A DNA stretch of 64,000 bases from Pseudomonas chlororaphis (GTDB lineage Bacteria > Pseudomonadota > Gammaproteobacteria > Pseudomonadales > Pseudomonadaceae), in assembly GCA_001023535.1 (NCBI GenBank), contig CP011020.1, positions 1 through 64,000 on the forward strand. Direction: 5' to 3'. The position numbers and the translations under genes are program-made. Numbering within the stretch: the first letter of the stretch is position 1; every line of letters starts with the position of its first letter. Below are positions 44,624 to 52,884 of the stretch, piece after piece. Under the pieces are notes generated by a model. It worked only from the letters and a program-made list of their open reading frames with translations, was not told where the DNA came from and made no database searches.

Positions 44624-45931
44624 GGTTCTTCACGGAATCCCGGGAAACACAGAAACAAGAACGCCGATTTGATTGATGATGTTCGTGCGAGCAAACACAT
44701 CTAACAAACCGGCGTTCTTATGCGCGATATTAATACTTTCCTTCCTTTTTGGGAGGGCTTTTCTGTCGTCACGATCAAGCCTGATGGCGACGATCTACAA
44801 ATCGATCTGATTCCCCATCCCACCCGATTCCCATCCTGCGGCGGGTGCCAGAAACCCTGTTCAACCACTCATGAGTATTGCGAGCGTACCGTTCGTGACC
44901 TGCCGATTCTCGGTCGTGCGGTACGCCTGAGCGTGTTGCTCAGGCGGGTGGGCTGTCGTGACTGCGGTAAACGCATGGAGGCCGTCAGTTGGCTGGACCG
45001 CTATGCCCGCATGACGCGCCGTTTGGCCGAGGCGGTCATTCAGGCCTGCGAACGCCTCCCCACACTGCACGTGGCTCAACTGTTCGGGCTGCATTGGGAC
45101 ACCGTTCGGTTGCTGGAGCGTCGAGCCTTGCAAGCGGCGTTGAGCGTTTTGCCAAAGGCGCAACCGCGACGCCTGGTGATGGACGAGTTCGCCCTGTTCA
45201 AAGGTCATCGTTACGCCAGCGTGGTCCTGGATGCGGACACACGACGCGTGCTGTGGATCGGTGAAGGCCGCAGCCGAGCGGCGGTCAGGCCTTTCTTCGA
45301 AGAACTGGGACCCGAGGGTTGTGCTCGCATCGAAGCGGTGGCGATGGACATGAACACCGCTTTTGACCTGGAGGTTCGCCAGCACTGTCCCAACGCGCGA
45401 GTGGTCTACGACCTTTTCCATGTGGTGGCCAAATATGGCCGAGAGGTGATTGATCGGGTCCGCGTCGACGAGGCTAACCGGTTGCGTCACGACAAGCCTG
45501 CCCGCAAGGTCATCAAGCAGGCGCGATGGCTGTTGCTGCGCAATCCGCAGAACTTGAAAACACCGGAGCAACAGGTCCGCCTGGAGGATCTGCTGGCGGC
45601 CAACCAAGCGTTGATGACGGTCTATTTGATGAAGGCTGAACTCAAAACACTCTGGACGCCGAGTACTGCCTGGGGTTGGCGAGCGGCCTGGAAGCAATGG
45701 CTGCGTCATGCGCATGAAAGCGAAATACCGGCTCTGATCCAGTTCGCCAAACGGCTAAAGGGTTACTGGCGGGGCATCGTGAGCCGGGTTCGCTGGCCGA
45801 TGCACACCGGTCAGTTGGAAGGAATAAACAATCGAATAAAGGTCATCAAGCGGATGGCGTACGGTTACCGGGATAGCGAATTCTTTTTCATGAAGATCAA
45901 GAGCGTCTTTCCCGGCAATCCGTGATGAACC
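44624..45931 (+). mobile_element. ISL3-family insertion sequence, apparently complete
   Basis: The 1308-bp element is bounded by imperfect 24-bp inverted repeats (44624-44647 and 45908-45931; 21 of 24 bases match, both beginning GGTTC and containing TCACGGA). It encodes one intact transposase. ISL3 elements normally make 8-bp target duplications; here the left flank is T8 and the right flank A8, which are not direct repeats. The element lies between the end of pycB and the terminator of a minus-strand lipoprotein gene. Confidence 0.88.
44720..45925 (+). CDS. ISL3-family transposase
   Basis: The 401-residue transposase has the N-terminal zinc-binding region of ISL3 (CGGCQKPC near residue 38 and CRDCGKR near 77), a helix-turn-helix (LHVAQLFGLHWDTVRLLERR near 117), and a DDE-type core: MDEFALFKGHRYASVVLD near 153, AMDMNTAFD near 211 and HTGQLEGINNRIKVIK near 360 with the catalytic Glu. 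No frameshift or stop interrupts it, so the element may be active. The stop lies inside the right inverted repeat. Confidence 0.93.
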   Translation: MRDINTFLPFWEGFSVVTIKPDGDDLQIDLIPHPTRFPSCGGCQKPCSTTHEYCERTVRDLPILGRAVRLSVLLRRVGCRDCGKRMEAVSWLDRYARMTRRLAEAVIQACERLPTLHVAQLFGLHWDTVRLLERRALQAALSVLPKAQPRRLVMDEFALFKGHRYASVVLDADTRRVLWIGEGRSRAAVRPFFEELGPEGCARIEAVAMDMNTAFDLEVRQHCPNARVVYDLFHVVAKYGREVIDRVRVDEANRLRHDKPARKVIKQARWLLLRNPQNLKTPEQQVRLEDLLAANQALMTVYLMKAELKTLWTPSTAWGWRAAWKQWLRHAHESEIPALIQFAKRLKGYWRGIVSRVRWPMHTGQLEGINNRIKVIKRMAYGYRDSEFFFMKIKSVFPGNP

Positions 45932-45966
45932 AAAAAAAAGCCCCGCAGCCCAATAGGGTGCGGGGC
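45932..45966 (-). terminator. Terminator of the minus-strand lipoprotein gene
   Basis: A GC-rich hairpin (45940-45966, arms GCCCCGCA.CCC and GGG.GCGGGGC with one bulged base and an AATA loop) is followed on the minus strand by T8 at 45939-45932. It lies 57 bp past the stop of the gene at 46023, and its T tract touches the right end of the IS. Confidence 0.8.
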
Positions 45967-46022
45967 AAGGGAATTGGTTGGTTGCGGCCAACCAAAGGAG
46001 CACGGTGGAGCGATTCTGTGAC

Positions 46023-46364
46023 TCAGATGCAATCCTGCGCGGCGCGTTCAAAACTCGACGGCAGCAGGTTCGAGGCCAACAAGTGGCGCTCGTAGATGAA
46101 CACCTTGCCGCCGTTTCCAGCCTTGTAGGCTTCAAGCACGTTGTCGGCCGACACTTTGCTCGGCACCACGATCCGGTAGCTGCGCTGGGTCTGCGACACC
46201 AGTGGATTCAACGCGCTGTCCTGCAATTTGGGCACGACGCATTCGGCGTATTGGGCTGGCGTCTTGCTGGTTTGCAGGGTCAGGGTCGGGTCATTCGGGA
46301 CGGAGGCGCACCCGGCGAGCAACGACGCGGCGAACGCCATGGACAGTAAAAATAAACGGCGCAT
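46023..46364 (-). CDS. Small lipoprotein of unknown function
   Basis: The ATG at 46364 gives a signal peptide with a clear lipobox, LLAGC (MRRLFLLSMAFAASLLAGCAS), so the 113-residue product should be lipid-modified at Cys 19. The mature part (TSKTPAQYAECVVPKLQDSA, then YRIVVPSKVSADNVLEAYK) contains two further cysteines and looks compact. I recall similar small Pseudomonas lipoproteins but no function. Its own terminator abuts the IS. The gap to the next, divergent gene is 178 bp. Confidence 0.75.
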   Translation of the reverse strand: MRRLFLLSMAFAASLLAGCASVPNDPTLTLQTSKTPAQYAECVVPKLQDSALNPLVSQTQRSYRIVVPSKVSADNVLEAYKAGNGGKVFIYERHLLASNLLPSSFERAAQDCI

Positions 46365-46542
46365 CGGTGTAATCCTGAAAATAAAAGTGGACGGCGTGTT
46401 CGATGGCGCTGATTTTCCAATGATTGCCGTCAAAGCAGAACTTGCGTTTGATGATGGTCACTATTACTTCTAACAATAGTTGCGCAACGCACTGTGCCCT
46501 GCGCACCGAATAACACTGAAAAAAAACCGATGAGGGCCGTCC

Positions 46543-46779
46543 ATGAGAACGTTTGACCTGATCCGCGATGCTGTACTGCCGGATTTCCGTGACCGGGTGA
46601 GCGACTACCTGGTCCAGTACGAAACGATCCTGCTGGACAAAGAGCCGGCCGACCCGGAGCTGGTGCGCGCCACCGCCCATCAGTTGCGCGGTTATCTGCG
46701 CGGCTTGAACACCACGCGGGTATTGGGCATGGCCGATTGGGAGGAGCTGGATCGGCGGGTGGTGAACACGTGGTTATAG
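46543..46779 (+). CDS. Hypothetical small protein
   Basis: The 78-residue product (MRTFDLIRDAVLPDFRDRVS start) is acidic and helical with no signal or membrane segment; the middle (DPELVRATAHQLRGYLRGL) is an amphipathic helix. GAGGG lies eight bases before the ATG. It is isolated between two minus-strand genes, 16 bp from the end of the next one. Coding is supported by the ribosome site and plausible composition; function is unknown. Confidence 0.5.
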   Translation: MRTFDLIRDAVLPDFRDRVSDYLVQYETILLDKEPADPELVRATAHQLRGYLRGLNTTRVLGMADWEELDRRVVNTWL

Positions 46780-46795
46780 CGCCCGCCGCCGGTGT

Positions 46796-47704
46796 TCAGG
46801 TTTCGCCAGGAACCGAAGACGGCGTCGCGGCAACACTGTCCTGCGCTTTCTTCACCAGACGCTGCACCCACCCGGCCTCCTCGGCATCGACCACGCCGTA
46901 GCGGTTCGGCGGGAAAAAAAGCCAATGATGGGCGGCGTCAGCCAGGCGCTTGAGCTCATCGGCAGACAGCCAATACGCCGTGTCCAGCAACGGCAGTGGC
47001 GCGCCACTGAATCGTCGCCCCAGGCACAGCTGGGTGCCGGGCGCAAAAGCGATCGCTACTTGCTGGCAAGGGTGCATCTGCCGGTCAGGCGCCGGTTTTG
47101 TGCCGACCCTTGCATAGCTGAAGTTGCCCGGGTACTGCTCCTTGAGAACCAGCCAGTGACCGGCCTCGGTCCGGGCCACGACCCATTGCACGACGCCGCT
47201 GTCGTGCACGCATTCGAGCTTGCCGTGGGTCCATTGCATCAGCGTGTTGCAGTCGGGATCATAGTCGTTGGACCACAGGCTGATGCCAGAAACCAGCGTG
47301 TGGTGCTCAAGCTCGACCACGCCTCGATCCGGCATGGTCTGCCAGTAGCGCCGCGTGGGATCGCGGCTGTCGCGCCAAAAGTTGTGCAATACCCAGGCAG
47401 CCATGAACAGTCCTGCTGCGAGCGCAAGCCAGCCATGCCAGTCACCGATGGCCCGGTCGATATCCAGTTCAGGCGCCAGCAGTGACTGATAGAGCCACAG
47501 CCCGAGCAACACCCCCAACCCCGCCACAAACGGCCCCAGGCACAACGGCGCCATCAACACCTCGATCCAGCTGAAGCGATGCCCAGAGGCATGCACACGC
47601 GACCACGCCTGCTCCTGGGCAAGCATCGGCGCCTGCTCCCGTGGGCCAAGCGCCGGATCGGGGGTCTGGAAGCGTTTGTACAGGGTGTAAGGGTTATCCG
47701 CCAT
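46796..47704 (-). CDS. Inner-membrane protein of unknown function
   Basis: The 302-residue protein (start MADNPYTLYKRFQTPDPALG) has two membrane helices near residues 50-75 (APLCLGPFVAGLGVLLGLWLY) and 92-112 (LALAAGLFMAAWVLHNFW) and a soluble C-terminal domain of about 180 residues (GVVELEHHTLVSGISLWSNDY onward). No enzyme motif or known family is evident. The ORF could be read further upstream, but the ATG at 47704 is the first with sensible protein composition. It is flanked by a 186-bp gap with no gene toward the amine oxidase. Confidence 0.7.
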   Translation of the reverse strand: MADNPYTLYKRFQTPDPALGPREQAPMLAQEQAWSRVHASGHRFSWIEVLMAPLCLGPFVAGLGVLLGLWLYQSLLAPELDIDRAIGDWHGWLALAAGLFMAAWVLHNFWRDSRDPTRRYWQTMPDRGVVELEHHTLVSGISLWSNDYDPDCNTLMQWTHGKLECVHDSGVVQWVVARTEAGHWLVLKEQYPGNFSYARVGTKPAPDRQMHPCQQVAIAFAPGTQLCLGRRFSGAPLPLLDTAYWLSADELKRLADAAHHWLFFPPNRYGVVDAEEAGWVQRLVKKAQDSVAATPSSVPGET

Positions 47705-47890
47705 GGACCAGCTCGCGCTCCGGGAAATCATTGCCAGCCAACTGACCGGCCGATCCTCATGGCGAAGGCGCTTGCTCTCGCCGGGTGTACAGCCGCGCAC
47801 CCTATCACGTCGCGGGATCTGGCGGATGGCTTTCAGGGTGGCTTCACAACCCGGCGCGAGCAAGCGCCCTCGCCACGGCGAGACGCAGGA

Positions 47891-48985
47891 TCAACAGTGA
47901 GGCGATCCAAGTCGCCGGACACCTGTCTCTCCCGTCACCTCATCCAATGCCTTGTCGACGGCCGCCAGCGCACCCTCCATGTAGCCGCCCTGCTCGCCAC
48001 CGGCCTCGCTGCCGATCCAGCGCAGAGCCTCGCTCCACGGTGCGTCGGGGGCACATTGCAGCTCGTGTCGACCGTGCCAGCCCGGCGAAACCTGATCGTC
48101 CGGCGTGGCGGTGAATGGATCGGCTGCCCAGTCATGGAAGAAGTCCTCGAGCGGGTCGGCCGCCTCTTCGCCAAACAGGCGTACCAGTTGCTCTCGGCAT
48201 AGCGCTTTCAATGCCGACGCGCCCACACCGTTACGCCGCGCTGCGTCCATGCCCAAAAAACCGAACAGCGCAGCGCCCTGGTCGGTGCCGGCATCGTGGA
48301 TTTCAGCCAGCGGCCCCACCCCGCTGAATGCATCACCGGACAGCCCTTGCTCCCGCCAAAACGGTTTGGCGTAGCGCGCAACGTACTTGGCGTGGGAAGC
48401 CATCCAGGTCGGGACATTGGCCATCTGCTGCATTTCCTGCCCGGACAGGGCGGGCACCATGCGCAGGTTTTTTCCCAGGCGAGGCGGCAGCGCCAGCCAG
48501 AGATGGGTGTAATCGGCGGTATGGATACGCTTGTCGGAGAATGACAGGTGCACGCGTTCATCAACCCTTGCTACACCCGTCACCACAGCCGCCAGATGGA
48601 CGCGTGTCTTGGGCAATGAAGCGGCAAGCGCCTGCACCAGGCGAGCCGTTCCGCCCTGGATGCGCATGGACACGTTGCCTGAGCGGTAGCCTTCGCGGCG
48701 GACTCGCTCGGTGGCCCAGCGCTCTATCAATGCATCGCCTTGCTCGTATTGCTGGAACACGGGCAATCCCAGCTCGGCCACCAGGGCGTGCATGCGCGGC
48801 TGGCAGTCCGGCCAGAACCAGGTCGGACCGAGGTCGAAGCCGCCAGTGGCGGTCGAGAGAATTCTTCCGCCCAGCCGATCGCGGGCTTCGAACAGCTCGA
48901 ATTCCAGGCCAAGGCCATGCAGACGGTAGGCGGCGTAGACACCCGCCAGACCGGCGCCAACGATGGCAATCTTTTGTGTCGTCAT
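47891..48985 (-). CDS. Flavin-containing amine oxidase
   Basis: The 364-residue protein begins with the dinucleotide-binding IAIVGAGLAGVYAAYRL and FEARDRLGGRI (FAD site), continues with GPTWFWPD near residue 53, and ends with an FAD-contact block (GGYMEGALAAVDKALDEV). It resembles monoamine-oxidase family enzymes but is shorter than classical members (about 450). It would oxidise an amine or amino acid to the imine with hydrogen peroxide. It lies downstream of the AhpD-like and SDR genes and the divergent LysR regulator, so the four probably form one pathway. Confidence 0.85.
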   Translation of the reverse strand: MTTQKIAIVGAGLAGVYAAYRLHGLGLEFELFEARDRLGGRILSTATGGFDLGPTWFWPDCQPRMHALVAELGLPVFQQYEQGDALIERWATERVRREGYRSGNVSMRIQGGTARLVQALAASLPKTRVHLAAVVTGVARVDERVHLSFSDKRIHTADYTHLWLALPPRLGKNLRMVPALSGQEMQQMANVPTWMASHAKYVARYAKPFWREQGLSGDAFSGVGPLAEIHDAGTDQGAALFGFLGMDAARRNGVGASALKALCREQLVRLFGEEAADPLEDFFHDWAADPFTATPDDQVSPGWHGRHELQCAPDAPWSEALRWIGSEAGGEQGGYMEGALAAVDKALDEVTGETGVRRLGSPHC

Positions 48986-49035
48986 GGGTGATCCTCGGAA
49001 TGCGATGAAGGGCGCCATTGGCGCCCATCGCCGCT

Positions 49036-49371
49036 TCAGTGTTTCTCGAACGCCGACACCGCGTCGAACACCCGTGCGGTGTAGGTCAGTGCCGCGCCGG
49101 CGTTGAGCGAGATGGCAACGCCCAAGGCCTCGGCAATTTCTTCACGGGTTGCCCCATGCTTGAGTGCTGCTTGCACGTGAGAGGCGATGCAACCGTCGCA
49201 GCGGGTAGTGATCGCCACCGACAGCGCGATCAACTCATGGATCTTCGGGTCCAGGTGTCGGGCCGGTGCACTGCCCAGTGCGCTCATGCCCCGCATGGTT
49301 TCCGGGGCAAGCCTGGCAAACTCACCGACGTTGTTCATCAACCCGGCGAAATACTCGTTCCAGTTCATCAT
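49036..49371 (-). CDS. AhpD-like carboxymuconolactone decarboxylase family protein
   Basis: The 111-residue protein has the CxxC redox pair with the trailing His of AhpD-like members (TRCDGCIASHVQAALKHGA near residue 55). It is thus more likely a peroxidase/thiol-redox helper than a true decarboxylase. Such a protein beside a peroxide-producing amine oxidase makes sense as protection. The start MMNWNEYF at 49371 has AGGAGTCGTTAGGA upstream; the second ATG is equally usable. It is 50 bp upstream of the amine oxidase gene. Confidence 0.85.
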   Translation of the reverse strand: MMNWNEYFAGLMNNVGEFARLAPETMRGMSALGSAPARHLDPKIHELIALSVAITTRCDGCIASHVQAALKHGATREEIAEALGVAISLNAGAALTYTARVFDAVSAFEKH

Positions 49372-49388
49372 TCCTAACGACTCCTGTT

Positions 49389-50162
49389 TCAGTTGCGGCC
49401 GGCAGTCACGCCGCCATCGACCGGCAGCACGGTGCCGGTAATCCACGAAGCTTCCTGCGAGGCGAGGAACAGGATCGCCTCGGCCACATCGGCTGGCTGG
49501 CCATTACGGCCCAGCGGATGGAAAGCATTGAAGGTCGGCAGTACCGCCTTGACCTGATCAGCGTCCATGAAGGTGCCGTAGACCGGCGTCTCGACCACTG
49601 CGGGGGCCACGGTATTGATGCGGATGTTGGCGCTCGCCAGTTCCAGGGCCAGGTTGCGAGTCAGCGCGTGGACACCCGCGTTAGCGGCGGAATAGGCCGC
49701 CGACGGGGTAGCCCCGATGGCCTGGATGGCCCACAGCGAGCCGGTCTGGACAATCGCCCCGCCACCGCGCTTGAGCATGGCCCTGGCGGCCGCCTGGGCC
49801 ATGAAAAATTTGCCCTTGAGGATGATGTCCAGGAAGGCGTCGTACTCGTGGGGTTCCACTTCAAGGAAGGGCTTGGGGCTGAAGATGCCGGCGTTGTTGA
49901 TCAGAATATCCACCCCGCCGAACTCATTCACCGCGAGATCCACCAGCGCCTGGCCCGTGGCCGGCTGGGCGATATCGCCCGCGAGGGTGCGCACATTCTG
50001 GCCGGTCGCATCGATGTCCCGGGCAACCCGGGCGAGCTTGGCGGCGTCACGACCACCGATCACCACACGGGCACCGGCCTCGACCAGACGCTGGGCGACC
50101 TCCTTGCCAATGCCCGAACCACCACCGGTCACAATCGCGACCTTGTTAGAAAAACTTTTCAT
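49389..50162 (-). CDS. SDR-family oxidoreductase with altered catalytic lysine
   Basis: The 257-residue protein has the classical short-chain dehydrogenase cofactor site TGGGSGIGKEVA near residue 12, NNAGIFSPK near 90 and the serine in VQTGSLWA near 142. The catalytic YxxxK reads YSAAN (Tyr about 157, Asn about 161), so the lysine is missing. The C-terminal ITGTVLPVDGGVTAGRN is standard. It may have lower or different activity, or use another proton relay. It leads the minus-strand operon with AhpD-like and amine oxidase genes and is divergent from a LysR regulator. Confidence 0.88.
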   Translation of the reverse strand: MKSFSNKVAIVTGGGSGIGKEVAQRLVEAGARVVIGGRDAAKLARVARDIDATGQNVRTLAGDIAQPATGQALVDLAVNEFGGVDILINNAGIFSPKPFLEVEPHEYDAFLDIILKGKFFMAQAAARAMLKRGGGAIVQTGSLWAIQAIGATPSAAYSAANAGVHALTRNLALELASANIRINTVAPAVVETPVYGTFMDADQVKAVLPTFNAFHPLGRNGQPADVAEAILFLASQEASWITGTVLPVDGGVTAGRN

Positions 50163-50336
50163 GCCTGGATTTCCTCATTGACTGGACGCAAGGGATAAAA
50201 ATATCGAAGACCTTGGATCAATCCCCGTTTCTGCTATATTTCAGGGATCTATCTGAGGACTTGGTGTGCATTCTTCGCCGAAGCCCGCAACGTCACAACG
50301 CAGAAGATTTTGTTTTCCGGAATAGAAAAACTATCA

Positions 50337-51269
50337 ATGACCAGCCCCGCTTACCTTAACGCGCTCCGTGCATTCGAGGCCGCAGCGCGACACCAGAGTT
50401 TCTCGGCCGCCGCGGCCGAGCTCAATGTCACTCCCGCAGCCGTTGGGCAACAGGTGCGTAATCTCGAGTCGTGGCTGGGCATCGCCCTGTTCATGCGTTC
50501 GAGCAGCGGCTCGGCGCGCCTGATGCTCACTGACGCCGCTCGCGCGGCCCTGCCGGATATCAGGGAAGGGTTCGATCGTTTGTCCATAGGCCTTGCGCGG
50601 TTGAAGGACGCCAGCGTGCATGCCGGGCTGACCGTCACCGTAAGCCCGGCCTTCGCCTCGAAATGGCTACTGCCGCGGATCGAGCGCTTTCAACACGCCT
50701 ACCCGACGCTGGACGTGCTGCTGGATACGAACGCCCGGTCCGTGGATTTCCAGGTCGAGCAGATTGACGTGGGGGTTCGCTACGGCGCGGGGAAATGGCC
50801 GGGGCTCACCGCCGTGCACTTGATGGACGAAGTGATCTTCCCGGTCTGCTCGCCGGATTTCCCGTTGCTTGAGGGTGGCCGTCTTGCAGCCGATGCCTTG
50901 GCGCAGTGCACGCTGATCCACGACCTGTCCATGGCCAACGACCGTGACTATCCCACCTGGCGCATGTGGCTGGACGCTTCCGGTTTCAACCAGATCAAGT
51001 CCGACCACGGCCTGCGGATCAACAATTCGGCTTCGGTACTGCAAGCGGCCATCGACGGCCAGGGCCTGGCACTCGCTCGCAGCGTCATGGTGCGCGACGA
51101 CCTGGCGGCGGGTCGGCTGATCCGGCCGTTTGCGGACAAGGGCCTCGACTGCCCGCTGACCCAGGCTTACTACGCGGTGTACCGTCCCGAATGCAGTGAA
51201 CTGCCCAAGGTCCAGGCCTTCAGGGACTGGCTGCTCGCCGAGGCCGGGCGCGCGGCCTCAGAGGCCTAG
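50337..51269 (+). CDS. LysR-family transcriptional regulator (GcvA-like)
   Basis: The 310-residue protein has the LysR winged helix (LNALRAFEAAARHQSFSAAA, then LNVTPAAVGQQVRNLESWLG) of the GcvA subgroup and an effector domain with KWLLPRIERFQHAYPTLDV near 110. The ATG at 50337 is used; an in-frame TTG nine codons upstream is less likely. Being divergent from the SDR-AhpD-amine oxidase operon (174-bp gap), it presumably controls it. Its end overlaps the cupin gene by 12 bp, convergently. Confidence 0.88.
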   Translation: MTSPAYLNALRAFEAAARHQSFSAAAAELNVTPAAVGQQVRNLESWLGIALFMRSSSGSARLMLTDAARAALPDIREGFDRLSIGLARLKDASVHAGLTVTVSPAFASKWLLPRIERFQHAYPTLDVLLDTNARSVDFQVEQIDVGVRYGAGKWPGLTAVHLMDEVIFPVCSPDFPLLEGGRLAADALAQCTLIHDLSMANDRDYPTWRMWLDASGFNQIKSDHGLRINNSASVLQAAIDGQGLALARSVMVRDDLAAGRLIRPFADKGLDCPLTQAYYAVYRPECSELPKVQAFRDWLLAEAGRAASEA

Positions 51270-51896
51270 ATCAGGCGAAGCGTCCTTGAGCCAGACCCGG
51301 GCACCTTGCGCGCCCGCCCTGGCTTCGAGAGGCTCGCCCGGCGGCAAGCGCATCCAGCCCAGGGGCTGCAAAGTGAAGTCCTCGCCCTGCAGTTCGCCTT
51401 CCAGCACCAGGAGTTCCAAGCCCCGCGGGTTGGCGTGCACATGAAGGCTGTCTGCCGGATAGCGTTGCACGCAAACACGTTCGTACTCGCTCTCGAACAG
51501 CAGTTGATCGTCGCGTGCATCAAGCAGCACAACAAGTGGCTGCCGGTCCTGGCGATGAAACTGGCGCAAGCGCACGAAGATCATGCAGCCAGCGCTTGCT
51601 CCGGGAGCATGCCGGCTACCTGGAGGGTTGCGCACGTACGTGCCCGCCGGGTATCGACCATGCTCATCCTCGAAGACGCCCTCCAGCACCAGGAACTCTT
51701 CCCCGCCGCAATGGGTGTGCGCACTGAATGCACTGCCGGGTGCATACCGCACCAAGGAGGTGGCCCTTGCCTGTTCACCACCGACCCGATACAGCGGCCG
51801 CCGGTACACCCCTGCCAGTGGACTGCGGACCCACGGCTGCGTGGCACCCTGCACGATGGACCTGAGAGAGTGGTCTGCGTTGATCAACGGCTTCAT
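51258..51896 (-). CDS. Cupin-domain protein (ChrR-like double cupin)
   Basis: The 212-residue protein carries two cupin segments: the first with GSAFSAHTHCGGEEFLVLEG near residue 55 and the second with SLHVHANPRGLELLVLEGEL near 150. The His/Glu patterns suggest a metal site in the first (HTHCGGEE) and a degenerate one in the second. It resembles the C-terminal sensor half of ChrR anti-sigma factors, but has no sigma-binding domain. The ATG overlaps the SDR stop by one base (TGATG), so the two are coupled. Substrate is unknown. Confidence 0.8.
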   Translation of the reverse strand: MKPLINADHSLRSIVQGATQPWVRSPLAGVYRRPLYRVGGEQARATSLVRYAPGSAFSAHTHCGGEEFLVLEGVFEDEHGRYPAGTYVRNPPGSRHAPGASAGCMIFVRLRQFHRQDRQPLVVLLDARDDQLLFESEYERVCVQRYPADSLHVHANPRGLELLVLEGELQGEDFTLQPLGWMRLPPGEPLEARAGAQGARVWLKDASPDLGL

Positions 51897-52639
51897 CACA
51901 ATTGCGCCCGCCCCCCGTCGACGACCATCTCGGCACCCAGCATGTAGCTGGACGCATCACTGGCCAGGAACAGCACTGCCGCGGCAATCTCCTCGGCCCG
52001 CCCCATGCGACCGATGGGCGCTTGCGCACCGACACGCTCGGCATAGGCGCGATACGCTTCGACGCTTTGATTGGGCTGATGATGAATGGGGGTCTCAATG
52101 GCGCCAGGGCTGACGGCGTTGACGCGGATGCGTCGTTCCAGCAACTCGGCCGAAAGCGTGCGCGCGAAGCTGCGCACGGCAGCCTTGGAGGCAGACAACA
52201 ACGCCCGGCCTGGCGCACCGACCTGGTTCAGCCAGGACGTAGACAGGATGATCGCCCCCCCCGGACGCATGATCGGCTCAACGGCCTGCACCGAGAAAAA
52301 GACCCCTTTCACATTGATGTCCATGAGTTCGTCGTAGCGCTCCTCGGTGGTGCTCGACAACGGTGTGCCAAAGGCCACCCCGGCATTGGCGAAAAAGATG
52401 TCCAGGCCGCCGAACGCTTGCTCGACGGTCGCTGCCATCTGCCGCAGTTGTTCGCGTGATCGCACATCCGCCACCACCGTGATGACGCCGGGACCCAGCG
52501 CTCTGCGCGCCTGTTCCAATTTCTCCGCATCGCGGCCGGTGATCGCCACGCGCGCGCCCTGCTCCAGCAACTTCTGCGCCGTTGCCAGGCCGATGCCTGA
52601 ATTGCCGCCCGTGATCAGGGCTGTTTTTCCGGTGAGCAT
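51896..52639 (-). CDS. SDR-family oxidoreductase lacking the catalytic tyrosine
   Basis: The 247-residue protein has TGGNSGIGLATAQ near residue 10, ANAGVAFGTP near 85 and the usual C-terminus (GAEMVVDGGRAQL). The catalytic YxxxK reads LSASK (Leu about 148, Lys about 152), so the tyrosine is replaced. The serine of the triad lies in ILSTSWLNQ. It is either catalytically altered or non-enzymatic. It is cotranscribed with the cupin protein. It is divergent from the EamA exporter across a 245-bp gap. Confidence 0.88.
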   Translation of the reverse strand: MLTGKTALITGGNSGIGLATAQKLLEQGARVAITGRDAEKLEQARRALGPGVITVVADVRSREQLRQMAATVEQAFGGLDIFFANAGVAFGTPLSSTTEERYDELMDINVKGVFFSVQAVEPIMRPGGAIILSTSWLNQVGAPGRALLSASKAAVRSFARTLSAELLERRIRVNAVSPGAIETPIHHQPNQSVEAYRAYAERVGAQAPIGRMGRAEEIAAAVLFLASDASSYMLGAEMVVDGGRAQL

Positions 52640-52884
52640 AGGACACTCCTGCAGCGAGCCGGGTGGTCGGGAACGTGGAGTGCATCGGCTCGCAAGTTCG
52701 CAGGATGGAACAAAGCCGGGCCATGGGACGACTGATTAAATCTATGCATGCGCCGTAGAAAATCTTTGTTGCGAGCATTCCACTACAAGGAAAAACATGT
52801 GGCCATCAGCGACCAAAGAGCCGGCCATCAAAGCCATCTCGGCGGCAATGCGAAAGTTTTTCTATCAAACGGAGCCTTCTGCCG

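Noticed and set aside
44616..45939. T8 and A8 flanks as IS target duplications
   Set aside because: They are inverted rather than direct repeats, so they do not qualify as a normal 8-bp duplication.
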